A DNA stretch of 47,085 bases from Anaerolineae bacterium. Lineage in GTDB: Bacteria; Chloroflexota; Anaerolineae; Aggregatilineales; Phototrophicaceae. Positions within the stretch are counted from its first letter, which is position 1. Every line of letters begins with the position of its first letter. The notes beneath the pieces are model-generated. The model had not been told where the DNA came from, ran no database searches, and saw only the letters and a program-made list of their open reading frames with translations. The stretch is from assembly GCA_019912965.1 (NCBI GenBank), contig JAIOHM010000081.1:1-47085 (forward strand), given 5' to 3'. Below are positions 40,468 to 47,085 of this stretch, piece after piece. Position numbers and translations under genes: made by a program.

Positions 40468-41220
40468 TTACTGACTTAAATGCGCTCGTACTGCCCCGGC
40501 AATCGCCCCAAATGTATCGCTGTAAGCATCTTCAAGATGACGCGGACGCGGCAAATCCACCGCAATATCCGCCACAATCTGCCCCGGACGCGGGCTAAAG
40601 ACCAGAATCCGGTCAGCCAGCAAAATTGCTTCGTGGATGTTGTGTGTCACCATCACCGCCGTCTGCCCCTCTGCCGCCCACACCGTCATCAGATCAATGC
40701 TGATCTGCTCCCGCGTTAGTGCATCTAGCGCCCCGAACGGTTCATCCAGCAAAAGCACCTGTGGATGCTGCACCAACACCCGTCCCAACGCCACCCGCTG
40801 CGCCATCCCGCCGGAAAGTTCACCCGGATACGCCTCGGCAAATTCGCTGCTCAAACCCAGCTTCGGCAGCAGTTTTTTAGCGGCAGCCCGCCTTTCAGCC
40901 GCCCCTACCCTGTTCAGTTCCAATGGCAGCGCGATGTTATCCAGCACACTGCGCCACGGCATCAGATTCGAGTCTTGGAACATCAACCCCACCCGGCGGG
41001 AAGGCTGGCGAATTGGTTCACCATCCAGCCAAGCCTCGCCGCCCGTTGGCTGCTGCAAACCTGCCAGAACGCGAATCAGCGTACTTTTGCCGCAGCCGCT
41101 TGGCCCGATCAGGCACACGAATGAGCCTGCTTGAATATCAAACGTGATCGGCCCTAACGCCGGGAGGACACCGCCCCCCGGCGCGGGATAACTCACGCTT
41201 ACATTACGCGCCGTCAGCAT
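40468..41220 (-). CDS. ABC transporter ATPase of a riboflavin-type uptake system
   Basis: A 250-aa ATPase of the nitrate/sulfonate/taurine (SsuB/TauB/ThiZ) subfamily: Walker A GPSGCGKST, Q loop FQDSNLMPW, ABC signature LSGGMAQRVALGRV, Walker B VLLLDEPFGALD and H loop VTHNIHEA. It starts 3 nt after the binding-protein stop and is the last gene of the riboswitch-led operon. In Chloroflexota, RibXY transporters were described from comparative genomics of FMN riboswitches; this ATPase should power the same complex. Confidence 0.92.
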   Translation of the reverse strand: MLTARNVSVSYPAPGGGVLPALGPITFDIQAGSFVCLIGPSGCGKSTLIRVLAGLQQPTGGEAWLDGEPIRQPSRRVGLMFQDSNLMPWRSVLDNIALPLELNRVGAAERRAAAKKLLPKLGLSSEFAEAYPGELSGGMAQRVALGRVLVQHPQVLLLDEPFGALDALTREQISIDLMTVWAAEGQTAVMVTHNIHEAILLADRILVFSPRPGQIVADIAVDLPRPRHLEDAYSDTFGAIAGAVRAHLSQ

Positions 41221-41223
41221 CGG

Positions 41224-42366
41224 TTAGCCTTCAGCACCCGGCAGGAAATCATTGGTAAAAGCCAGTGAAAGATCAATCGGAGTGTCAACGAATTGCATTT
41301 GCGTCAGCACTTCCTGCGTCACTTCCCACGAAAACAGATCGCTGTAGCCCAACTGGTCGGCTTCCCACAGATCAATCGTATTCAGCAAAACCTGGAATTG
41401 CAGCAGCATCACTTCATCAAACTGTGCCGAGAGTGCGGTCAGCAGCGTCGTCCGGCTTTCGGCAATCGCTTCCTGACTGGGGTCAGTTGCAAGAAAGGCG
41501 TCCTGTGCCACAGCCGCAGTTTCTAAAGCCGCCTTGAAAGCATCATCCAGCGGGAGATTTTCCACATGGTTAGCGCTGAGCAAATAAGCCTCTGCGGGAT
41601 TGTTAATCGAATCGCGCACGCCGCCATCAAAGGCCGTTACCATGCCCTGCACCAGTGCTGGATTTTCGGTGATGGTTTTTTCATTGGTCGCCACACCGTT
41701 GGATACCATATCAACCATGTCGGAAACCGGAAATACCGTCACACCCGTGATGCCGTTGCATTCACCCGCATCCGCCCGCTGTTGAATTTGCAGCGGTTCA
41801 TTGTTGATATAAACCACCGCCGCATCCACTGCGCCCAGGCAGAATACATCCGGCGCATTAAAACCAATCTCTTGTAGATCAATATCGCTTTCGGTCAAAC
41901 CGTTGGCAATCAGCATGGCGTTCAGCGCGTTATAGCTTGCGCCAAAACGCCCCGGCACGCCGACTTTCTTCCCGGCCAGATCAGCAATCGACTCAATGCC
42001 GCTGCTGTCGCTGGTGACGATGCCCACCGGATACTTCTGGAACCATTCGTAAATGCTCACAACCGGACGTTCGTTCGCCCGCGCTTTGATGATTTCTTCG
42101 CCGCTGATGAGGCCAAACTGCCGTTCATCCGCCGCCATCAAATCCACACCCACATTTTCGTCACCATATTCGACCGTTAGGTTAATACCATTTTCGGTAA
42201 AGTAGCCTTTTTCCAGCGCCACATACACGGGCGAAAACTGCACATTCGGCACAAAGGTCATGAAAAAAGTGATGTCAGTTGGTGCTTGTGCCTGTACCCC
42301 AACCCCCAAAACGGGCAGCAAAAGCACTATGCAGGCGAAAATGGTCACCAAACGTTTGCTCAACAT
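41224..42366 (-). CDS. ribY: Riboflavin/flavin ABC transporter substrate-binding protein (RibY-like, NMT1/ThiY family)
   Basis: A 380-aa exported binding protein. The signal peptide is LVTIFACIVLLLPVLGVGV plus QAQA, with no lipobox Cys. The NMT1/THI5-like fold follows (FFMTFVPNVQFSPVYVALEK, GYFTENGINLTV, VGVPGRFGASYNALNAML). NMT1-fold proteins bind pyrimidines, nitrate or flavins; the FMN riboswitch at the head of this operon points to riboflavin, as in known RibXY systems. The ATG at 42366 (MLSKRL) has GAAGGAG about 9 nt upstream; a longer reading to 42402 lacks a ribosome site. Confidence 0.88.
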   Translation of the reverse strand: MLSKRLVTIFACIVLLLPVLGVGVQAQAPTDITFFMTFVPNVQFSPVYVALEKGYFTENGINLTVEYGDENVGVDLMAADERQFGLISGEEIIKARANERPVVSIYEWFQKYPVGIVTSDSSGIESIADLAGKKVGVPGRFGASYNALNAMLIANGLTESDIDLQEIGFNAPDVFCLGAVDAAVVYINNEPLQIQQRADAGECNGITGVTVFPVSDMVDMVSNGVATNEKTITENPALVQGMVTAFDGGVRDSINNPAEAYLLSANHVENLPLDDAFKAALETAAVAQDAFLATDPSQEAIAESRTTLLTALSAQFDEVMLLQFQVLLNTIDLWEADQLGYSDLFSWEVTQEVLTQMQFVDTPIDLSLAFTNDFLPGAEG

Positions 42367-42488
42367 GCGTCTAGACTCCTTCGATAAACGTAGATAAAAC
42401 ATCTCACAAACCTTTCAGGCGGCATCCGGTTTAGAATGTTTTCCGTAATACTACCTGTTCCTGCCTGTTTATCAGGCGTAAAATGCAT

Positions 42489-43319
42489 TTACCGGGAACG
42501 AGCCTGCCAACGCAGCATCACACGTTCCAACAGCGAAACCAGGCTGTACAGCAAACGGGCAATCACCGTCAGCGTCAGGACAGCAACCACGACTAGCGGT
42601 GTGTCATATTGGTTGCGCGCCAGATTCACCAGAAAGCCTAAACCCGCTTTCGCGCTGACGAATTCCCCTACAACTGCCCCAATCACCGCCAGAGTCGCGC
42701 TGATTTTCAAGCCGCCAATCAACACGGGCATCGCCGCTGGTATTTCCAGTTTGGTGAACGTCTGCCAGCGCGTTGCCTGCATTGAGCGCATCAAATCGCG
42801 CAGCGCCAGCGGCACATTGCGGATGCCGATCACGGTATTCATCAACATGGGGAAAAAGACGATCAAGGCGCTAGTGACGACCTTGCTGGTTGGCCCACTG
42901 CCGAACCAGATCACCAACAGCGGGGCATAGGCGACCACTGGCGTCGATTGGAACGCGACGATGATGGGCGAAAGCAAGTCTTCCAGCAGAGGCACTTTAG
43001 CCGTTATGTACCCCAACACCACACCCAGTAGCAAACCAACAACCAGTCCAGCAATGACACTAACCAGAGTCGTACTGGTATGCAGCCAGAGTGTGCCATC
43101 CAGCAGCACTTCACCCAGCTTATTCAGCACTGCTCCCGGCGGCGGAATGATAAATGCCGGATACAATTCGAGCATCGTAATGCCCTGCCAAAGAAGCAGC
43201 AGCATAAGCGCGGTGATGAAAGGCGCAGCTTGTCGCACGGAGAGATTGCCCAGACGAATACGGCGCGCAGGAAGATTAAGATTGGCTTCGAGTGGTTTAG
43301 AGAGTGCGTTTTCTTGCAT
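42489..43319 (-). CDS. ribX: Riboflavin ABC transporter permease (RibX-like)
   Basis: A 276-aa permease of the SsuC/ThiX type with six predicted helices (from APFITALMLLLLWQGITM). The coupling loop is ALRDLMRSMQATRWQTFTKL, and SPIIVAFQSTPVVAYAPLLV is a strong family block. The start chosen is the ATG at 43317-43319, one base beyond an intrinsic terminator T run and an FMN riboswitch. An in-frame reading extends upstream to 43457 through the terminator, but it lacks a ribosome site and has no permease-like sequence, so I reject it. Confidence 0.9.
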   Translation of the reverse strand: MQENALSKPLEANLNLPARRIRLGNLSVRQAAPFITALMLLLLWQGITMLELYPAFIIPPPGAVLNKLGEVLLDGTLWLHTSTTLVSVIAGLVVGLLLGVVLGYITAKVPLLEDLLSPIIVAFQSTPVVAYAPLLVIWFGSGPTSKVVTSALIVFFPMLMNTVIGIRNVPLALRDLMRSMQATRWQTFTKLEIPAAMPVLIGGLKISATLAVIGAVVGEFVSAKAGLGFLVNLARNQYDTPLVVVAVLTLTVIARLLYSLVSLLERVMLRWQARSR

Positions 43320-43320
43320 G

Positions 43321-43356
43321 AAAAAACCCCGCTGTCTGTGAACTAGACCGACGGGG
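43321..43356 (-). terminator. Riboswitch expression platform: intrinsic terminator abutting the ribX start
   Basis: On the minus strand CCCCG (43352-43356) pairs with CGGGG (43327-43331), extended by TCT/AGA inside, and is followed by six T (43321-43326), then C and the ribX ATG. The GGGG of the 3' arm is also the only Shine-Dalgarno-like sequence. One hairpin could therefore both terminate transcription and hide the ribosome site when FMN is bound. Confidence 0.85.
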
Positions 43357-43493
43357 CAATAGCCATAGAAAACATGCCACACATGGCAAACGCAAAAAGC
43401 GTTACCACACGAGGAAGTAACTATAGTCAACGCAAACAACACGGAGGCTTTATCCATTGAATCACAATAGATTCAGGCCACCCTGCTGTTTGC

Positions 43494-43687
43494 ACCTTCT
43501 TCCATCCAGACTATCACTGTCGGCTCTGGCCTTGCACCAGATCCACCGTTACGGTTTGCACCGTAATGCACCAATCCTGGTCGTTGTTGATGTTGATCGT
43601 GATGAGGACTGGCGACTCGGGTCGCGGGCTTGGCACACCATTAAAGCGCCATACCGCCGGTAGGGGTTTTCACCCTGCCCCGAAGGT
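43494..43687 (-). promoter_or_regulatory. FMN riboswitch (RFN element)
   Basis: The minus-strand sequence follows the RFN consensus in order: CTTCGGGGCAGGGTGAAAAC, CCCTACCGGCGGTA, AAGCCCGCGA, GCCGACAGT, AGTCTGGATG and GAAGAAGG. The closing P1 stem pairs ACCTTC (43682-43687) with GAAGGT (43494-43499). The aptamer binds FMN and lowers expression of riboflavin synthesis or uptake genes. Here it leads the ribX-ribY-ATPase operon, with a terminator just before ribX. The insertion between the CCCGCGA segment and the GCCGAC segment is longer than minimal, as is common in this class. Confidence 0.96.
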
Positions 43688-43708
43688 CTGCAATATGCTG
43701 TTTCAGCG

Positions 43709-43738
43709 AGTATAGCAGAAATAGTCTTGGAAATGCAA
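43709..43738 (-). promoter_or_regulatory. Promoter of the FMN-riboswitch operon
   Basis: On the minus strand TTGCAT (43733-43738) and TATACT (43709-43714) are separated by 18 bp. Transcription would start near 43702, about 15 nt before the P1 stem of the riboswitch, exactly where it should for a short leader. Confidence 0.65.
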
Positions 43739-43779
43739 AGGCGAAGGCTGATAATTGAGTGAATATTTATCGCTGTGGC

Positions 43780-44847
43780 TTAACCATTACTTGGGACTTC
43801 CGCACTTCCCAGCGTGAAAAGAAAACGCCCACCCGGCTTCTGGCCGTTGCCTTCTGCCCAGATTTCACCGCCATGCGCCTCAACGATGTGCTTGCAGATT
43901 GCTAAACCCAAGCCCGTGCCTTCATGACCGGAGCGCGAAGCATCGACCTGATAAAACCGCTCAAAAATACGCTCAACCTGATCGTCTGGTACACCCGGCC
44001 CTTCATCGGAAACCTGAATTTTGACATCCTCGCCGCCATTCACCACATTGATCGAAATCGTTCCACCTTTGGGCGACCATTTGATGGCATTATGAATCAG
44101 GTTCATCAGCACCCGGCGGATTTGATCCCAGTCACACCATACCCATATTTTTTTGGATACATCATGGACAACCCGTAAATCTTTGGCACTGGCCAGTTCT
44201 TCCATGCGCTCGATGGCCTCTTCTACGAGACCACGCAGCGGAACATCCACCATTCGGACAATCGACTGTCCAGACTCGATCATCGAAAGATCGAGCATCT
44301 CCTGCATAATCCAGAGAAGTGAATCAGTTTCACGGGCGATGGCTTGCAAGGTTGAGATGCTGCGCTTGCGTTTGGGCTTTTCGTCTTCGTGGAAAAGGCT
44401 GTCGATATACATGCGAATGTTGGCAATCGGATGCCGAAGTTCGTGTGAAATGTTGGCAATCATGTCACGGCGGGCACGGTTCAACCGTACCAATTCGCTT
44501 ACATCTTCCAGCGCCAGACCGATGAACATATTGCCATCTCGTTGAATCACCTGAGCACGCACCCGGTAATGGCGTTTATCGATGATAATCTGTTCTTCAA
44601 AAACTTCTTCCCGGTACGCCAGTGCGTTCAGCACCATCGCTTCCAGTTCATTCGACTGTGTAACGTCAACCAGCTTTTCGCCAATTGGGCGTGGTCGTTC
44701 AAAGAGTTCTTCAGCCGCATTGTTGATACCAATGATCCTGCAATCTCCGTCCAGCACCAGCAGCGATTCGTAGGCACAGTTTGAAAGAGTCAGCATCAGA
44801 GCTTGCTTATAAGCCCAGTCTTTCTCCTCATTATTCTGATTTTCCAT
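43780..44847 (-). CDS. PhoR-like sensor histidine kinase (PAS-HisKA-HATPase)
   Basis: A 355-aa cytoplasmic kinase without membrane helices. A PAS domain (about residues 15-120) is followed by HisKA with the acceptor His135 (ANISHELRHPIANIRMYIDS) and an HATPase_c domain with N box LMNLIHNAIKWSPKGG, G1 box DEGPGVP and G2 box GTGLGLAICKHIVEAHGGE. It starts 2 nt after the response-regulator gene stop, so the two form a two-component operon. Confidence 0.93.
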   Translation of the reverse strand: MENQNNEEKDWAYKQALMLTLSNCAYESLLVLDGDCRIIGINNAAEELFERPRPIGEKLVDVTQSNELEAMVLNALAYREEVFEEQIIIDKRHYRVRAQVIQRDGNMFIGLALEDVSELVRLNRARRDMIANISHELRHPIANIRMYIDSLFHEDEKPKRKRSISTLQAIARETDSLLWIMQEMLDLSMIESGQSIVRMVDVPLRGLVEEAIERMEELASAKDLRVVHDVSKKIWVWCDWDQIRRVLMNLIHNAIKWSPKGGTISINVVNGGEDVKIQVSDEGPGVPDDQVERIFERFYQVDASRSGHEGTGLGLAICKHIVEAHGGEIWAEGNGQKPGGRFLFTLGSAEVPSNG

Positions 44848-44849
44848 AC

Positions 44850-45536
44850 TTACCCTTCAAAGCGATAACCAACGCCGCGTACCGTGACAATGCGCCGGGG
44901 ATTGGAGGCATCATCCTCAATCTTCTCGCGCAGCCAGCGAATGTGGACATCAACCGTGCGCTTATCCACAAAGTAATCGTAACCCCAGACTTTGGTCAGA
45001 ATCAGATCGCGGGAAAGTACAACACCCCGGTTACGCATCAGCTCAGCAAGCAGATCAAACTCTTTGTTGCTGAGTTTAATCTCGTCGCTGCCCTTATAGA
45101 CGCGGCGGCCTGTTAAGCTGACCTGCAAGTCGTTGGAGTTCAGTTCATCTTGCAACACGGGTCGCCCCGGTGCGCGGCGCATCACTGCCCGTACCCGCGC
45201 CAGAAATTCACCCAGCGCAACAGGCTTCACCACATAATCGTCAGCGCCACTTTCCAATCCGACAATTTTATCCACCTCAGTGCCACGCGCAGTCAACATA
45301 ATGATGGGAATATGCGAAGTGGCCGAATCACGCCGTACAATTCGGCAGAGACTCAGACCATCCAGGCCGGGGAGCATGATGTCCAAAACAATTAAGTCCG
45401 GGCGTTCAGCACGAACTTTCTCCAAGCCGTCTTCGCCATCTATAGACGTGACAACTGTAAACCCTTCGCCGCGAAGTTTATCGGACAAGTTGTTGGCAAG
45501 GGTCTGTTCATCCTCGATAATCAGCACTTTTGGCAT
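44850..45536 (-). CDS. PhoP/OmpR-type response regulator
   Basis: A 228-aa regulator with a complete receiver: acidic pair IIEDE (residues 6-10), acceptor Asp52 (LIVLDIMLPGLDG), Thr in MLTARGTEVDK and Lys in DDYVVKPVALGEF. A winged helix (about 130-225) contains LSNKEFDLLAELMRNRGVVL, WGYDYFVDKRTVDVHIRWLR and TVRGVGYRF. It is an intact partner for the neighbouring kinase, unlike the degenerate regulator at 23.6 kb. The ATG at 45536 (MPKVLI) is preferred over an in-frame GTG at 45548, since MPKVLIIEDE is the usual receiver start. Confidence 0.94.
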   Translation of the reverse strand: MPKVLIIEDEQTLANNLSDKLRGEGFTVVTSIDGEDGLEKVRAERPDLIVLDIMLPGLDGLSLCRIVRRDSATSHIPIIMLTARGTEVDKIVGLESGADDYVVKPVALGEFLARVRAVMRRAPGRPVLQDELNSNDLQVSLTGRRVYKGSDEIKLSNKEFDLLAELMRNRGVVLSRDLILTKVWGYDYFVDKRTVDVHIRWLREKIEDDASNPRRIVTVRGVGYRFEG

Positions 45537-45620
45537 GCTATGGTTCACTTTCTAAACAAAACCTGGCATGAATGTTATCAGCAGATTATTAAGGACGCGA
45601 TATGCATTCTTTAATTTGCT

Positions 45621-46598
45621 TTAATCTTTAACGGCACGTACGTCATGTAATGAGGTCGCAGCATAAACTGCTTTGCGAATGGCACGGGCAACAACCTCGG
45701 CTGCAAAAGCACCAATCGCATTGACGTTGGCCGGAATATCGCCAGTCGCCAGCGCGAAAATGGTATCGCCGTCAAACATAGTATGAGCAGGGCACACAGA
45801 CTTTGCAATGCCATTCTGTGCCATTTGTGCCACTTTATTGACCTGCTCTTTGGTCAATCGTGCATTAGTGGCGACCACCCCAATCACGGTATTGGTATCC
45901 CGCGTGGGCGTTTCAACCATTCTCGCGGTATTTTTGATGGCGTTCATCATGCCTATAAATTCATTGCCATCCAGAGAAGCACGCAGTCCGGCAATAATCT
46001 GCCCCTGCTCATCCAACACATCGCCAACCGAATTCACCGCGATCAGCGCAGCCACAATTAAACCGTCGCCAAGATCAATGCTGGCCGAACCAATACCGCC
46101 TTTGGTGGCAAAATTGTTGCCTAACATCGCCCCAATCCGGCAACCCGTCCCTGCACCAACCGTCCCCTGCACAACTGGATCGGCGGTAGCTGCTTCACAG
46201 GCGGTGTAGCCCATGGCAGCATCAGGCCGCACCGTCGACAGACCAATACCCAAATCCATAAGAATAGCGGTGGGGATAATTGGGACAATAAATCGTCCAC
46301 CAGTTGCTTTATAGCCAATGCCGTGGGCTTCCAGATAACGCATCGCGCCGTCTGCGGATGCCAATCCATAAGCGCTACCACCAGAGAGCATTACAGCATT
46401 CACTGTTTCAACCAGATGCATTGGGCGCAACAAATCGGTTTCCCGTGTACCCGGTGCGCCGCCACGTTGGTCAACACCACCAATTGTGCCATCCGGACAA
46501 ATAATGACTGTACAGCCTGTAGCGGCGGCAAGATCAGTAGCATGGCCGACAAGAATACCCGGAACATCCGTGAGTGTGTCATTCAACGGGGTCATCAT
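45621..46598 (-). CDS. P1 family peptidase (DmpA/L-aminopeptidase type)
   Basis: A 325-aa Ntn-hydrolase-like aminopeptidase. It begins MMTPLNDTLTDVPGILVGHA and contains GGVDQRGGAPGTRETDLLRP and VMLSGGSAYGLASADGAMRY. The autocleavage segment GAMLGNNFATKGGIGSASID would give alpha and beta chains, with the new N-terminal Ser as nucleophile (after GIG). The start overlaps the stop of the upstream DUF2007 gene by 17-20 nt, with AAGAGA just before it, so a coupled start at 46598 or 46595 is likely. A longer reading from 46826 would run inside the DUF2007 gene and is rejected. Function: probably release of N-terminal amino acids from small peptides or amides. Confidence 0.88.
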   Translation of the reverse strand: MMTPLNDTLTDVPGILVGHATDLAAATGCTVIICPDGTIGGVDQRGGAPGTRETDLLRPMHLVETVNAVMLSGGSAYGLASADGAMRYLEAHGIGYKATGGRFIVPIIPTAILMDLGIGLSTVRPDAAMGYTACEAATADPVVQGTVGAGTGCRIGAMLGNNFATKGGIGSASIDLGDGLIVAALIAVNSVGDVLDEQGQIIAGLRASLDGNEFIGMMNAIKNTARMVETPTRDTNTVIGVVATNARLTKEQVNKVAQMAQNGIAKSVCPAHTMFDGDTIFALATGDIPANVNAIGAFAAEVVARAIRKAVYAATSLHDVRAVKD

Positions 46599-46887
46599 CG
46601 TTCTCTTGATCGAAGCGGTAAAGAATTTCGCTAGTGCTATCCGGTAGTTCATCCGGTTCATCCGGGTATAAAACGGCCTCAGCGCGTGCTTCGTCGCGCG
46701 GATGCACCAATACCGAAATTTCACCAATACTGCCAACAGTAATGCCAAACGCAGCCGCGCCCGGTTGGCGATGAACAAACGATTTGATACCTTCAACTTC
46801 GAGCCGTCCAGCAATAATATGGGCATCGGTGAAGTCGTTGGTTACGTAAATCACGATCCATTCGTTTTGTGGGATTTTGTTTAACAT
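46579..46887 (-). CDS. DUF2007 domain-containing protein
   Basis: A 102-aa small protein with the DUF2007 pattern: IVIYVTNDFTDAHIIAGRLE, then VEGIKSFVHRQPGAAA, GEISVLVHPRDEARAEAVLY and an acidic tail. The fold is an ACT/ferredoxin-like signal-transduction module; its ligand is unknown. It precedes and overlaps the P1 peptidase start, so the two are co-translated. No ribosome site of note is seen. Confidence 0.85.
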   Translation of the reverse strand: MLNKIPQNEWIVIYVTNDFTDAHIIAGRLEVEGIKSFVHRQPGAAAFGITVGSIGEISVLVHPRDEARAEAVLYPDEPDELPDSTSEILYRFDQENDDDPVE

Positions 46888-46924
46888 GACAAACAGTGTA
46901 ACCCAGGTTGCGGGGTGATGCTAA

Positions 46925-46984
46925 TGGAAAAGAGGGGAGGAAGGGAGGGAGAGGGGGAAGAAAAAAGAAGCGAAGGGGAGAAGG
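46925..46984. repeat. Polypurine tract
   Basis: About 60 nt consist of G and A with a single C (46971), between the DUF2007 gene and the 5S rRNA gene. On the minus strand it is a polypyrimidine tail downstream of the 5S gene that contains CTTTTTTC, and could take part in ending the rRNA transcript; it also has triplex potential. Confidence 0.85.
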
Positions 46985-46988
46985 ATGA

Positions 46989-47085
46989 CGTTGGCAGCGG
47001 CGTACTCTCCCACCCCGTTACCAGGGCAGTACCATCCGCGCTCGTGAGCTTAACTGCCGGGTTCGGGATGGATCCGGGTGTACCC
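46989..47085 (-). rRNA. rrf: 5S ribosomal RNA, 3' part (cut by window edge)
   Basis: The minus strand reads ATCCATCCCGAACCCGGCAG, then TTAAGCTCACGAGCGCGGATGG (split here), then TACTGCCCTGGTAACGGGGT and GGGAGAGTACGCCGCTGCCA. It carries the conserved CCGAACC loop B/C region and the GGGAGAGTA helix IV-V of 5S rRNA. The 5' end lies beyond the window, and the 3' end is placed near 46989 from the closing helix. Its 16S and 23S partners would be upstream, that is, to the right of the window, if the operon order is standard. Confidence 0.93.

Noticed and set aside
43320..43457. N-terminal extension of the ribX permease
   Set aside because: The extension would be translated through the terminator hairpin, shows no permease-like sequence and no ribosome site; the ATG at 43319 fits the family start.
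43494..43687. TPP riboswitch as an alternative for the leader of the NMT1/ThiY-like transporter
   Set aside because: The conserved RFN segments are present in order, and no TPP core (CUGAGA...) is seen.
1..47085. Prophage, CRISPR-Cas or tRNA genes
   Set aside because: No phage structural genes, cas genes, repeat-spacer arrays or cloverleaf sequences were recognised in the window.

Overview
The window reads as a chromosomal segment of an environmental bacterium, most likely a member of the Chloroflexota (Anaerolineae-like). This rests on gene families and context, not on a database search: a large MalT-type LuxR activator with a small conserved partner, an FMN-riboswitch-controlled ABC transporter of the RibXY type known from Chloroflexus relatives, PhoP/PhoR-like two-component pairs and several GAF/PAS sensor proteins. 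GC content is moderate, genes are densely packed on both strands, Shine-Dalgarno sites are common and E. coli-like -35/-10 boxes are visible at several starts. Two transposase remnants (an IS481-type 5' end at the left edge and a nonsense-mutated IS5-type 3' end near 39 kb) and a repeat-rich spacer near 20.5 kb mark accessory junctions.

Layout. 1-6 kb: regulator/enzyme pairs (WYL regulator with a divergent VOC protein, AraC regulator with a VOC protein, aldo/keto reductase with a MerR regulator), plus a NYN-OST-HTH nuclease-like gene with no normal start codon beside an unexplained cluster of hairpins (about 4.03-4.27 kb). 6.2-15.1 kb: a MalT-like activator, a small conserved protein and five tandem zinc-free MDR (quinone-oxidoreductase-like) paralogues, interrupted by a membrane protein/XRE regulator pair. 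15.2-19.3 kb: two FecCD-type permeases without visible partners, a YghZ-like aldo/keto reductase and a RibD/DHFR-like reductase. 19.3-24.3 kb: a membrane protein with Asp-box motifs, a repeat-rich spacer, msrA, a possible WapI-like immunity protein, an acidic tail-anchored protein, rpsT and a degenerate response regulator.

24.4-31.9 kb: M20 peptidase, pseudo-receiver/GAF protein, class V aminotransferase-like protein, zinc-ribbon membrane protein, a frameshifted small gene, an AlkZ-like winged-helix protein and a GAF-PAS histidine kinase. 31.9-38.4 kb: a carbohydrate locus with a ROK repressor and a strong operator-like dyad, a sugar-binding protein, two permeases and two Gfo/Idh/MocA oxidoreductases; no ATPase is encoded here, so a shared ATPase is inferred. 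38.5-40.3 kb: DUF5681 protein, IS remnant, formylglycine-generating-enzyme-like protein and a 53-aa partner. 40.4-43.7 kb: riboflavin-type ABC transporter (permease, binding protein, ATPase) behind an FMN riboswitch with an intrinsic terminator abutting the permease start. 43.8-46.9 kb: PhoR/PhoP-like two-component system, P1 (DmpA-like) peptidase and DUF2007 protein. The right edge holds the 3' part of a 5S rRNA gene on the minus strand.

The most noteworthy items are the complete FMN-riboswitch/RibXY-type module, the five-gene MDR array under a MalT-like regulator, the hairpin cluster beside the start-codon-less NYN gene, the near-perfect ROK dyad, a recurring terminator hairpin family and several enzymes that have lost canonical catalytic residues.
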